From: Branchiostoma floridae
Taxonomy: Eukaryota > Chordata > Leptocardii > Amphioxiformes > Branchiostomatidae
Direction of reading: 5' to 3'
Length of the DNA stretch: 60,000 bases
Assembly (NCBI RefSeq): GCF_000003815.2
Contig: NC_049983.1
Span: forward strand, 15,688,246 to 15,748,245
The notes beneath the pieces are model-generated. The model made no database searches. It saw nothing but the letters and a program-made list of their open reading frames with translations, and had not been told where the DNA came from. The number at the start of each line of letters is the position of its first letter. Position 1 is the stretch's first letter. A program made the translations under genes and the position numbers. Shown here in pieces: positions 24,834 to 36,600 of this stretch.

Positions 24834-27800
24834 TCCATTTGTGGACCTTGCCTATTTGCTTATAATACCATCAGGGTTTAGCCAAAGAGAACGGCATCCA
24901 GAGGCTTGACTAACTTCAATATCCTGAACAAATTAGGTACGGGTCTAGCCAAAAAAATTACATCAAAATTGAGTCTTTTCGTTAACTTTCTTGTTTTCAT
25001 TACTTCTCTTTTGTGAAACCAGAAGATACTCTATAACAGTCCAATGCTATATATATATCAAACATTTTTCTGAGAGAAATAATGGACACGATGCTAATGA
25101 CAAACCAAATGGCACATGACCCCGTTTCTCGGATAAGAGTATTCAATTTTTCAGAATTCGAATGTTCGTCAAGAAAATCAAAGGAAGAATAAGATTCAAG
25201 CTATAAGAGTTATTTCTAGCCTCTGTGCTGTTTTGCAAAGGGCATCTATCTCACGAACACGTAGTATGAAAGGTACAATTCTCTACAAACTATATTGATG
25301 ACTGCTACATCGCAGCATGGCACAATCATACATCAACGTCTGATCAGACTGAGATTTGTTGTATTTCCCCAAGATAATCAACAAGACGCCGAGTATGCTT
25401 AGATGTTCGCTTTTTACAGTGTTACATGTACATGCTTTGTCCTGTACGACAGGTTGATGCATTATGATGGCATCTGTCAGGTGTTAACTGTCGATATTGG
25501 ATTAAAGATTCCCAGATAACTTTGATCTGAAGGGGTGTTCGGACATGTACGACCGTGTACATGGTGTGCTAAGACGTTACAGATACGAATGTAGGTCAGG
25601 TAACGCTGGTAGATACTCGAGGCAACGTGTACAATTTATAGGAAGTCGCTTGGAAATTTGGGTCAATGCACGACACATACCTGGGGGATTACGGCGCATC
25701 TTACAAAGCAATTAGACGGGACTCTCCTACGGGGGCGTTAAGGTGTGGAGTTAATGTAATGATTAAGACACTGAACCATGCTGTCTAAGAAGGAGTAATG
25801 AACAACTCATGCAGGCAGCAATGCCTCCTTTATTTGTCAACGTTTGAATGGTAATTATCTTCCAAGAACATCAATGTATCAAACCATTTCCTTTAAACGT
25901 GATTGGCATATAAGCTTACGTTCATCAATTACGTTCAGTATACTTACTGTCATTATAAAATTCATTGGTACAGCAGGTTTGATGCATCCATACTTGCCTA
26001 TCTGTGGCCAGCAGCGGAAAGGTTGCCTAGAGGACCGAGTTACCGTCTGGGACTCCCAACACCACAGTTTCTGCACGTAGGCCAGCTAGGCTAGTGATTG
26101 ACAAATGTTGACTGTCGTTTCAACTTTATTTTGCAGTCATGTTGCCTTATCAACTTTGCAGTTGTTGAACACCAGCTTTATGTTTAACCGCTTTTTAAGT
26201 ATTTCTTTTTAATGCCATTATTGCTATCGTTGTTTTTCTGAATACTTTTCACATTTATGAGGATGCGATTTCTAAAATCTTAGCCTTGTTATAACATCCT
26301 TTTAACAGCGACTGCTTCAGCACTGAAATAGCACGTAATCTTGTTAAAGAGATGGTAATAACTGGAATTGGTTGTACAAAATTCAGCAGTAGGCGTGCGG
26401 CAACATGAATCGTTGCTAACTTTCTGGCAACTTGGCATGTCTGTCTGATCCGCCGCCCCATTAACAATGTACACGATGTTCTCTCCGCCTACGCACTACT
26501 CGAGGCAACGGTGGGAACGAACACAGGATTGATAGAAATGCGTCATTACGTTAGACCCAGCTGCTTGTGGGAGTTTCATTTCCTGAAGTTTTCCAATCTT
26601 CAGATGGATAACCTGGCAACGGTCGAAGGAAATTGAGAAAGTCTTCTTTTCTGTCGGCAAGGTCAACTTAATATTAGCGTCAACTGCTGATTTGAAACAA
26701 GATTTGAAACAACTTTGAAGCCTACATATAAAAAGAACAATCCAATAAATAATTAGCATAAGAGACATAATCATAAGAGCTTTTACCCAACTTCTGCATC
26801 AACATCTAAAAGCTCAGCTTTATTTGCTTTCCGACGGATCTTAACTCAATCATGCAAACCATTTTATGTTTTGTCAGCAACTGCCTAAATGTCTTTCTGC
26901 CATTCACTTTAACAGTGGTTATTTGGAAAGGTCATAGGTTCTTTATACGTTCTAAAACGCTTCAGTATGATTTTAAGAAATACAAAAATGGACGATAAAA
27001 TGTTGTCGATGACGTCACGTTAAAAGATGCAGTAATTTGCTGACCTATGACGTGACAAACTTGCAAAATTCTTACATTACAAAAGTATGCCGGACAAACT
27101 TGTACGACTTTCATTTGAGATTTGAGCCTAGCAAACGTAATCTTGCACCCGTACATAGCACAAAGCTTGTGAACGTGCTACAAGATTCCCTCCCTGCGTT
27201 TGGAGATCTGCACCAACTGGCAACTTTCTTGATGATAAGTGTATCAGACTCTCTGTGAGGATCGTGCGATTAAAAGCATGTGTCGGTGGGCCATGCTTGA
27301 GAGAGTTTGCTACTGTAGATTACAGTGTTTGTGTGCACCCCACTGTGCTCCACACACATATTACTTCAATGGAGTGGCGTTGATTTATCACTCTGAGTAG
27401 AGGCAGCGAAGCCTATTCTTGAAAAAGTCGATATAATGATATGGCCACGGCCTTGGGAATTCAAAATAAAGGTTTACCTATTTGTATGTTTTAAAGAAGT
27501 TTGAAATAGATTTCAAGATAAAACTATGCTGTTCACAATTATTTTGGCTATTTTGTCGGGCTATAAGTCATTTCAACGTAGATTCCACGATTTCCCTAAA
27601 CTTTATGCACGAATGTGATTGGATTCTCCAGCTCCTGTCCGCCCCCTCTTTTTGACGATTCAACCCTGCCGACAGCACTCAAGGCAATATACGGCCATCT
27701 GGAAAGTGCTGATTAGGTAATTCCGAGCTGAGGCCCTTCTTTGAAGTACTTCCCTTTGTGTTTCCCGTCCTTCCGGCTCTCTTTGATTATCCCGTATTTT

Positions 27801-28117
27801 GCAGACATCCCTGCGGGGTATTAAAGAGTTCTCCTACAGCCTGGTCTACACATCACAGGCCGGCCTCAGATGCACCAGAGACAGGGCAATTAATCCGGCT
27901 TGACGACTGAATCAGCTCCTTGATAGCCTTGAGGTTGAAGAGGAGGAAGAAGGAAAAATCTCATATGCCAGGTGTCAAATAGCTTACCAAAGGTTACGAC
28001 GACTTTGTGCTCAGAATATAACAGCAGGTTGGACTTTGTCTGACAACTTTTCCGATTTCCTGTCCTTGACTGAGAATCTCGGCCTCACTTTGGTCTTCCA
28101 CCACTCTTCCAATGAAT
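24834..28117. other. intergenic; compositionally distinct segment at 27590-27960
   Basis: No gene recognised. Overlapping frames on both strands at 25844-26094 share a GC-balanced patch without known domains. From about 27590 to 27960 the sequence is high-complexity, GC-balanced and free of simple repeats, with CAATTAATCCGGCTT (about 27887) containing a TAATCC bicoid/Otx-type core. A conserved regulatory element is possible but cannot be shown from one sequence. Confidence 0.35.
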
Positions 28118-28445
28118 TCAAATAAGAGATGGCATTTTCCATAAACTGTACACATATATATTTAACACACTGTGGACAAGGAAGAAGAATTTGGCCACTT
28201 TGAAGCTAATTATTGGCAGCTTCCCTAGAGAAACTGTTGATTCTAATATATTGCCCACTATTATGGCAATAGTCCAAAGCAAAGTGGCTTTTGGCATAGG
28301 CAAAAGTTGTTGAGAAAAGGTATGATAGCGTTACATTACTGTTATTAGCTGCTAGTGATATCCTGAGTCTGACAGGCACCCAAAGCATGATGGCTGGCGG
28401 TACATATGCACTCAAGAAAATGTTGAGAAAGCGTCTGATAGTCAT
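28118..28445 (-). pseudogene. relic of a rhodopsin-type GPCR, TM5-TM7
   Basis: Reading leftward from 28445, one frame gives AYVPPAIMLWVPVRLRIS, like the end of TM5 and the start of the third intracellular loop. A second frame (from 28303) gives KATLLWTIAIIVG, like TM6, then a hydrophobic stretch ending SVLNIYVYSLWK. That fits TM7 with Asn and Tyr of NPxxY kept and Pro replaced by Ile. The two frames differ, so a frameshift lies between about 28356 and 28303, and stops (TAG TAG) sit just upstream of the first. No TM1-TM4 is visible upstream. Intronless GPCRs of lipid- or peptide-receptor type are abundant in lancelets, so a decayed copy is plausible. The match is by eye and moderate. Confidence 0.4.
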
Positions 28446-31400
28446 CAGCTACTACTGTAGTACTAGTGATGGCTGAGAATATCATGTCTGTAGCAAATTA
28501 TTCAAAGACCAGCTAGCCCCTAAATCCCAGGAGCTTTATGACGTCGTTTCTTACAGGTGCTTTTGAACGTATAAATGTATACATTTTTTCGTATATTTGT
28601 ACGGAGAGGTTATCATATTGTTTATGGAAAGACTCCCAAAAGTAAGAGGTGCAGAATTTTCCCCTGTATCTTTTGCAAATTGACTCTTCATCTATCTGCA
28701 GTAACTCCCTGTAGAAGCTACCAGCAGAGACAGAGGCACCGTAGCACATTTTCATCGATACTACTTACGTCTAATTAGCTAAATGAAAATTAACATGTTT
28801 TGACTATAGTAATAATGTTAACTTAATAATAGGCTACATTTTGGTTAATGCAATACCTCCTTACACATTGATTAGCATTGATCTGATGCAAGTCATCGCT
28901 CGTCAAAAGATGAAAAGTAGTGCATTCCTTAAATATATGCTGCTAGGTTATATGCAAAATTTTAGCGTACTTGCTTTTTGTTACTGGAGTCCAAAACATA
29001 CACAATGTTAGAAATGATAAAAATGTAGAAGTTGTAAAACAAAATGGATATTAACTACTAGTACATTTAAGATATTTTTGTCAGTTTCTCAATTTGCAAG
29101 CTATGACGCCACACTAAAATTAAAGTCTTTGCAATATGATTCATACCTTACGTGCACCAACGTACATCACTGGAGTAATACTTTGACGTTAAATTTAATA
29201 GTTGAATTGAACAAGATCAATGTTTGACCTTGGTGAGTGGCGTTACTTTGTGAAACATCGCTAATGGCAGACACACCACGGTTATCCCAGCTTTGTACTT
29301 AGTAATTGATCGAGGGTTGTGATTAAGAATACTTCCTAATGTAATTACTATTGACCTTTCTTAGGTCCGTTTGGTAACTACGTAGACAAAGGCGCCAAAT
29401 GACCGATAAGAGTTATGTTCACCGTGAACCCATACGGCACAGTCACAACAATCATGCTACACCACTAAGAGGTAAATCTTTAAAGTCATCGTAGAGGCTA
29501 GTGTAAACTAATAAATAGCCAACGTTTAAGGATTTAGAACCACACTTCAAGCACACAGAAGAACCAGCTACATGTAACGTAAGATAAAGATGTTCTATGG
29601 TGTGAATATTTTAGTGACAAAAAACATTTGAAATTCACCTGATGCATCACCTAAAGGATATGCTCTAGAGTCCCGTGCTGTCTAATGCACACTTTCGCAA
29701 TTCTAATTTTTGTGCGTAGATATCTCAGTTCAAATGCAATAAAACACTTTAACTTAAACACATTGTAACAAAGACTCATCAGATGTAATGTGTTTGGAGT
29801 ACGTTGGAAAGTCAGTGCAGTGGCAAAAACCTCAGCGATTCTCTATAAGCCATATCAAATGTCTAAGTGCGCATGTGCATTCGTGATGGTCTATGGTCTA
29901 ACGTCCCTCATTTGAAAAGATTCTTCATCTAGACAAGTTTGAAATGATTTAATTTGTGTGCTTGTTTACGTATCAGGGACATTTACCATAAACTTTCAGA
30001 TGGCTTATTTTATAATGTCTGAGCAAAGGTTTGAAGATGTTTAGGGAGTCAACGATAGCTCATATACTACAGAAAAATCGTAATTTAAAAAGATAAGTAA
30101 AAAGACATATACAGAAACCATGTTCAAGGGTTATTGTCGGCCAAAATATACTTTAAAATATTTCTCAATTTCAAATACAGTAAATTTTTGATGAAGTGTT
30201 ATATCCTTATTAAACGCAATGAGAAGTTGTTCTTACATAAGATTCATGTGGCCTAGATATTCTCATTGACTTTCTATAGAGGCAACCTAAATATATTTTC
30301 TATAAAATGAGATGTATTTCTGAAACTGTACTGGTTGATAGAATCTAAAATGGACAGTTTTGCATGTATATGATGTCATGATTACATGACGCAGCTACAT
30401 TTTACACTGACAACTTCGAGGTTTCACCATCCAACATTTTGGCCAAACGTGTAACAGTAACGTTAAGCAAGAACCAAAAACTACTTTTGACAAAAAAAAA
30501 AAAAAGATATTGTAGCTCTTCTTCAAGTATCTTAATGCTTTCAAAAGCGGCCATTGCCGCAATGAAACGTAAAGCCAGCACTTTTTGTTCACAATTTCAC
30601 TGCGATGGACTGGCCAGCATATTCTGCTGACCTGCCCCCCCCCCCCACCCTGAAAAATTTAATACGGTTTTATTGTACATGTTATGAACGCATTACATTA
30701 CTTTTATCATTACCCGTAGTTAGATTCTGTTACATGTAGCATGGCAAAAGTGGGCAAGTCCACGTCTAATACTGTGGAAAAGACGTTGTCATGTATCTTA
30801 GATTTAAACGATCGAATAAACCAAATAAACCAAAAATACATAACAATCTTATTCATAGATCTATATGTATTGTTCTATAGTTGTGTTTTTTATATCTTCA
30901 TGTCGATAAAGCAGACAGGTGTGAATCGACACGTTGGTGTTCTTGATTTGCACTTTTATTGATCCAAGCTCAAGGGTTAACAGTTTTTGTGGGGTTTTTT
31001 CTCTACGCAAACCACCAGTGGGCTAGAGGTCAGGAAAGTCAGGCATGCTAGGCACGCCGTAAAGATAAGTGGTTCACAGGATATATGGAGTAGTGAGAAA
31101 CTGTAATAGGTGTCCTGGGGTCAGCGGTATCACTCCACAGCCATTTGTTCCTCCCCAGGCTCACTCTTACCTGCACGGAACTGATAGGATGGAGTAAATG
31201 ATTCAAAGCGCAAGCTTTCAGGCATGCCCTATCTTGATACTTTGCCTCAGGTTTCATTAGATACAAGCAAAGGTTTTGGAGTACATGTGTCCTTATTGGT
31301 GTATTTAGGTAATGTCACGTCTACTCCTCTTAAACGAGTCAGTCATCTTAACCTTTAATCGAAAATTAGCCGGCCAAAATTCTCGTCAGAATTTCAACGA

Positions 31401-32921
31401 ATTCAATTGATTACAAAAAAATAAAGAAATGTATTTTGTCTTTTTTTGCCATTTTTGTCTTTTAAATCATTTTTGTCTTTTAAATCATCATTTTTGTGAA
31501 TCGACTGATAATGAAGACTAAAATGGTCAAATACAAATCTATTTTGCTTGCACAAAGGTTTCCCAACACAGTATCTAAATCTACTTATGTGGCAAACCCT
31601 TTTACTCTTGGAGAGAGTGCTTCTTAGCAAGGAAGGAGATAATAGGCTTACAATGAATATGTCCTTGGTATTGGAAAACCCTGATACGGAAAGTCTTTAC
31701 GTAGATTTTGATCTGAAGTATATCGGACGTGTACTTCAGGCGAGAGAGAGAGTCAAGGTTTGAGACAGCTGTCTATTTCCTGGTGTACATCCCCTCCAAC
31801 GACCTAGATATCAAGGGACTAGGTACTAGGTAATTATAGGTCACCTGTAGACAACTTCAGAATAGAAATATTGCGCGGAAAGCCATTTTGTCCACACGTG
31901 GCCATATGTCAGGGGATAGCACAGCGACCTAAGCCCACCTAAGTCCATGTAAGTGGCTCTACTCAAATCCCACCTTCCGTAACCGTTATCGGAAAAATTC
32001 AGCATCCTTCTATTACACTGAAACTGAATTATGCACACCTCAGCAATTTTGCCTGCAATTAAGTCGAAGTGATCAATGAGTATGGACCAGAATAGCCCAT
32101 TACACTTTGTTACTTCTGACGGAGGGACAGATTACGGTGTTCCTACAAGACCATAGCCCATTTGTTATGTCTCAGCAAGCCATTCTTGTCGGCCCCCAAC
32201 ATCGTTAAGGACGCCAGTAGTCAAGCTTAGACACACGAAATCGTCGTCGGCTGGCGACCACGTCGCTGGGAATCACAGACTGGCAGCGATGCGTGAGAAC
32301 CAAGCGTCATGCTGACGACAATTCAAGCAATCCCTGTGCCATTCAATTAGACGTAAGAGTGCAATGTAAAGAGGATGCTTTTAAGTTGCAAATGGAGGAT
32401 AACGACCGCATTTTTCAAGCTGACGAAACATTTTCAGGCGTGATTGGGGTTTCATCTAATTTAGATGGATCATTTCAATTTTAGTTTTTATTTTCATCTC
32501 TCGTCTCCTCTCCATCTCATCATCACCATCATCATCAGCTATTTCCGCTCTGCCACCTAGATTACCATGACTTATAACATATCCACCAGATTGTAATAGA
32601 TTGTAACCTTTAATATGCAACATTTTGCAGTGTAGCTGGATCTAAACGTCACAATTCAATTCACCCTGTAGGAGTTTCTGGGTAAACTGGGCACTACAAG
32701 ATAGCATGGATTAAACATTACGCGCATTGGAGGTTTATACTATTCTGGAATACACTAAAATTCTGTTATGGTGTACGTTGGTGCCCTGCTAAAAGAGGTA
32801 CATGATGAAAAAGGATGGAACGTCACCTGTATCAAAAAGAGTGCATGCGCGCTGCTGTTTCACGAACTTAATGGAAATCAAATTATAATACTATATTAGT
32901 TACAGTAACTGAATTATACAT
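28446..32921. other. intergenic, no gene recognised
   Basis: AT-rich sequence. A run of 12 C lies at 30635-30646. Frames of 60-80 codons (28513-28755, 30741-30962, 31048-31266, 31548-31763, 32293-32484) show no family features. Confidence 0.45.
31451..31499. repeat. 18-bp tandem repeat, ~2.7 copies
   Basis: ATTTTTGTCTTTTAAATC occurs twice in tandem and is followed by a partial third copy. Reading it as a DLKDKN peptide repeat on the minus strand is not supported by anything else. Confidence 0.9.
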
Positions 32922-33290
32922 TTGCAGGCCATCGCGAGCAGGAACAACTACTACAGGCTCTCGTTCTTCCCTCGTACCATCAGAGAGTGGAATGGACTTG
33001 AGCCTGGTGTGGCGGAGGCGGGGTTTCTCTCCCAGTTCAAAACTGAGCTGGGGAGGACCCTGCTGCATTGAGCCACCCCCACACGTCTTATATATATATG
33101 TAAATATGTGTTCTATTATTCCACTTAATTCACCTGTCCTGTCTTTTGCACACAGAAAATCAGTTTGTTTTCATTTCCCTTAGCATTTTTCCTTCATTTT
33201 CCCATGTCTATCTGTACCGGTCACTTGTATTGTAATTAACCCATGCGTAGTCTGCCAATAATCTAAAAAAATTGAGGCTAGGCAGTATGA
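32922..33290 (+). mobile_element. 5'-truncated LINE tail with 3' UTR
   Basis: From 32922 the frame reads LQAIASRNNYYRLSFFPRTI, then REWNGLEPGVAEAGFLSQFK and a stop at 33069-33071. The YYR.SFFPRTIR.WN pattern marks the C terminus of reverse transcriptases of CR1/L2/Jockey-type LINEs. About 220 bp of non-coding sequence follow, ending in GGCTAGGCAGTATGAAAGAA and a GAAGGAGAAGAAA tail, which is like a simple-repeat LINE 3' end. The polymerase core and endonuclease are absent, so the copy is inactive. The final ~50 codons are intact, so it may be fairly young. Confidence 0.8.
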
Positions 33291-33439
33291 AAGAAGGAGA
33301 AGAAACCAATCTGTAGCCGATAGACTGTTTCAGTGCATCGGGTCAATTTACGCTCTGGGATACATGGGGACTTTCCTGAACAGTTCTTAAATGATTACAG
33401 TCCCATACCCCTTCAATGGTACCGTGGTGGCTACTTAAA

Positions 33440-33660
33440 TGTACTTCAGTTGTGTCTCTATACACACACTCACGACTACCGACTTTACCGCCTTTTCAGG
33501 AGAATGTCGCTCCTCGAGGCTAGATATTCATTTCCTCCTGAGTAGTGTCAGAAAATAGGTGAAAGTGCCTTTTCCCAAGTGTACAACATTTGGGTCTTAA
33601 GGGGATTCAAACCCAGAATCGATAGTCCTTACCTTAACGACAAAATCATCTTGCCTTAGT
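33440..33660 (-). mobile_element. tRNA-derived SINE relic
   Basis: On the minus strand, starting near 33657, an A-box-like GATTTTGTCGTTAAGGTAAGG is followed by a B-box-like GGGTTTGAATCCCC (about 33601-33615). Then comes ACACTTGGGAAAAGGCACTT (about 33560-33580), the body segment common to tRNA-head SINEs, and CTACTCAGGAGGAAATGAAT, which recalls the ACCCAGGTGTAAATGGGT segment of the same SINE bodies. The tRNA cloverleaf is decayed. It lies just downstream of, and in opposite orientation to, the LINE tail. Confidence 0.65.
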
Positions 33661-36600
33661 AGTATTTTCAGTCCCATCGTTTTTATGATGGCCATTATTG
33701 AGAAAATGGCCATGTAATTAATTTACTGGAATGCATGAATGAGTCCTGTCTTGTGCAACGTAGATTTGACAATTATTGGGATACGCGACAACTATCCAAA
33801 AAAGACTCTGGCATGGTTCCGGATAATCCACAGTTTGGGATGCAGCACACAGTGTCTTCCATTTGAAACTCAGAGAAACACATTCATTTTCCAACGGGAA
33901 TCGATCGAAAACATGATCTGCTCTAAGTGTCGTTAAAGCCAGCCCATATGTTAGCGTATAATTTTACAGCACAACTAGAAGATAGAATTCGCCCAGCAGA
34001 GAAAAGACGTTGACCGGGAGAGGTATCTCTTACTGACACAAGATTTTATTGCAAGACGTACGCTCGTTAGGTTTTACAGAGTTTACTATTAGCATATCAT
34101 AAATGCATGAGTGCGATGTAGAGGACAGGTCGCCCTTGTGTGGTAAAGTGCCTGGAGTTACGCCAGCAGAATTGCATTTTTATAAGTCCATTTTGATAAG
34201 GGGTACTCAGCACTGGAAACAGTCCCGGTTTCTTCAGACAATGTTATTCTGAATCTGAAGAATGGATGGGTTGTTTGGGCAACTTGACATTGGTTCTGAA
34301 ATGTCAGACGCATTACAGTAATACTAAGTTAGCTCTCCATACACGTATACACATGGATTTCTCAAACAAGTGGAGGGATAAAACACATTGATGTGAACTA
34401 GAAACGAATGAAACAAGAGTCTGAAAACTCAAACCTGCTTGAAATATTTTGTTTTGTGATGGTGCGTATGGTGTGTTGTGGGGGTTGATATGGTTTGACG
34501 TTTGGCAAAATTATTCCATCATTGTTCTTAAGTTATATATCTACCTATGGTAAACAGTGAGATCCAAAACTACACCTTTCTGGTGTCCTCACTATTTCAT
34601 TTTTATTTCCTATTGTTACACCTGCACCTGGCACATACATTGTATCTCAATGTGTATATAATGGTTCACACCATACAGAGGTGACAGCGATGGTCACAGT
34701 TGCTCTTTTTTTCTCCTTGGAAGATTTCGCCTTGCAAGTATCTTATTAGCAAGTACCCAAGAAAGGGTTCTCTTACAAATAACGTTCAGTAGTTTGTATG
34801 AGTATGTGTGTGTAAAATATGTGCCCATCATTTCGCTTCCGTGGTAACTGATTTTCCCTCTCACGTTGGGAAAATTTCCCTCAGGTAACTTTTTCTAAAG
34901 ATCTCCAGCCACGCTAAAGATTCCATCAAAGACGATGCTGCAAAATTTAATTTCCAACCTTTCAATTGCGCATTAGTTTTATATGAGTTATCTAATCCAT
35001 TAATAGTGAGCCTAAATGGGCATTCAACATTTCTAGCGGGACTATTGGGAGCTCGTTATCTGGACAAAATGGTTTGCAGCGTTATTCGGAAAACTCATGT
35101 GTATAATTATTGTAGAATATGAGTAATTGTATGTATGTATTTCAACGGTTTACTTGAAGCATAATTACTCGTACATTTTGCAGATTTTAGGACTGTGTTG
35201 GAAACATGTTGAAAAATGAAAGATAAAGTAATGCCATTCTTGAGCATGGAGAGCTGGAGTCTCTTCAGTTTTACGGAAAGTCAGCCAAACTGGATCGTTC
35301 ACTGGTTAAGTTAAGTATATCATGGCGTAGTCTCCGCAATGCTAACTCTGATCATAGCGCTTTTACGGGTTCTGAGCGTCAGTGTGGGCTCATAGTTTAG
35401 TATTTCAGCGGATATAGCTCAAATAAAGACAAGATTTTTGTTTTCCTTCGGCAATCTTTTTATGTTTTTTGGTATTCTACTATTCAGCTATGCAACAGCG
35501 ATCAAACCTCAGACTGAGGACGAAGCATGGCGTCTTACATGCTTACGGTATGTTACTTGAGAGGGTCAGAAGACCTCTGAATGTCTTGAGCTACGATTGA
35601 ACGTTTGAGCTACGATTCCCTGAAAGGCAAATAGATAAGTACACCCCAAGCTGGTTTTCCCATGACTTCACGTTAATAACCTCTTCACATTCTATTCATA
35701 CAGGGCTTGGAGTGTTTCATTTCAGCTTACACACATGGTGATAACGCTGAACGACCAACAAGTGACACCAGTTTGGATGAAGATGAATAGACTATAGTCC
35801 CATCTGATTAGGACTTGTTACACAGACTTCTTGGCGCCAGCACACAATGACAATCAGCTACAAGTTGTCACGTAACCATGTTTGAGACTATCTTAGTGAA
35901 GACAAATTGACTTTCCCTGCCAGCGTTATAACATTGATAGGGTGGTCTTCACACGATTTTTCACCCTGAACGAAAAGTGTGCATACAACAAAACAGACAA
36001 AGATCAGTATTTATATTAATTTCTATGGTGGCTGTATCGATAGATTGCTGTGTGATGGAGTACTTGTCTTTTTTGTGTGACCTTCTCCTTAGTAATAGAC
36101 AGGGTGGAGAGATAGAACATTTGTCTCCGTGTTTCAGGACTCGACTCTCTAAATACGGATGGGATGAGGTGAGGTAAGGTGAGTCCGTGTTTCAAAGCAG
36201 GCCCCTGATATCGTTCCTTCTGAGCCGAAGAAATCTTTATTGTAAGATTAGCACAAGTTGCAGACAACATTCTGGAGGCCTAAACTATTGTTTCAGTATC
36301 TATAGCCTGTGCAAAATTCGCCCTGCATTCCAGATATTTGTGTTAATTCTTGTGGCCGGTCGGTTCTCCATCTAATGAGACCAGAATGTTACATAATGTA
36401 AGAATGACGGAATGTTAAAATATACTTTGAATGCCACTCGATATTTCTCCACCTCAGATGCACCTCGAAAGTTTTGGCCATGACGGTACGGCCACAAGAA
36501 TAGGCACCATTATCTGGAGAATACAGTACAGGAATTTCCAGGAATACATAAAGAATTTATTCAGACGGCATTCCGACTCGTTTTGATTCTCGTATGAAGG

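Noticed and set aside
24170-24865. 231- and 211-codon frames across the gap
   Set aside because: Almost all residues are unknown because they come from N bases.
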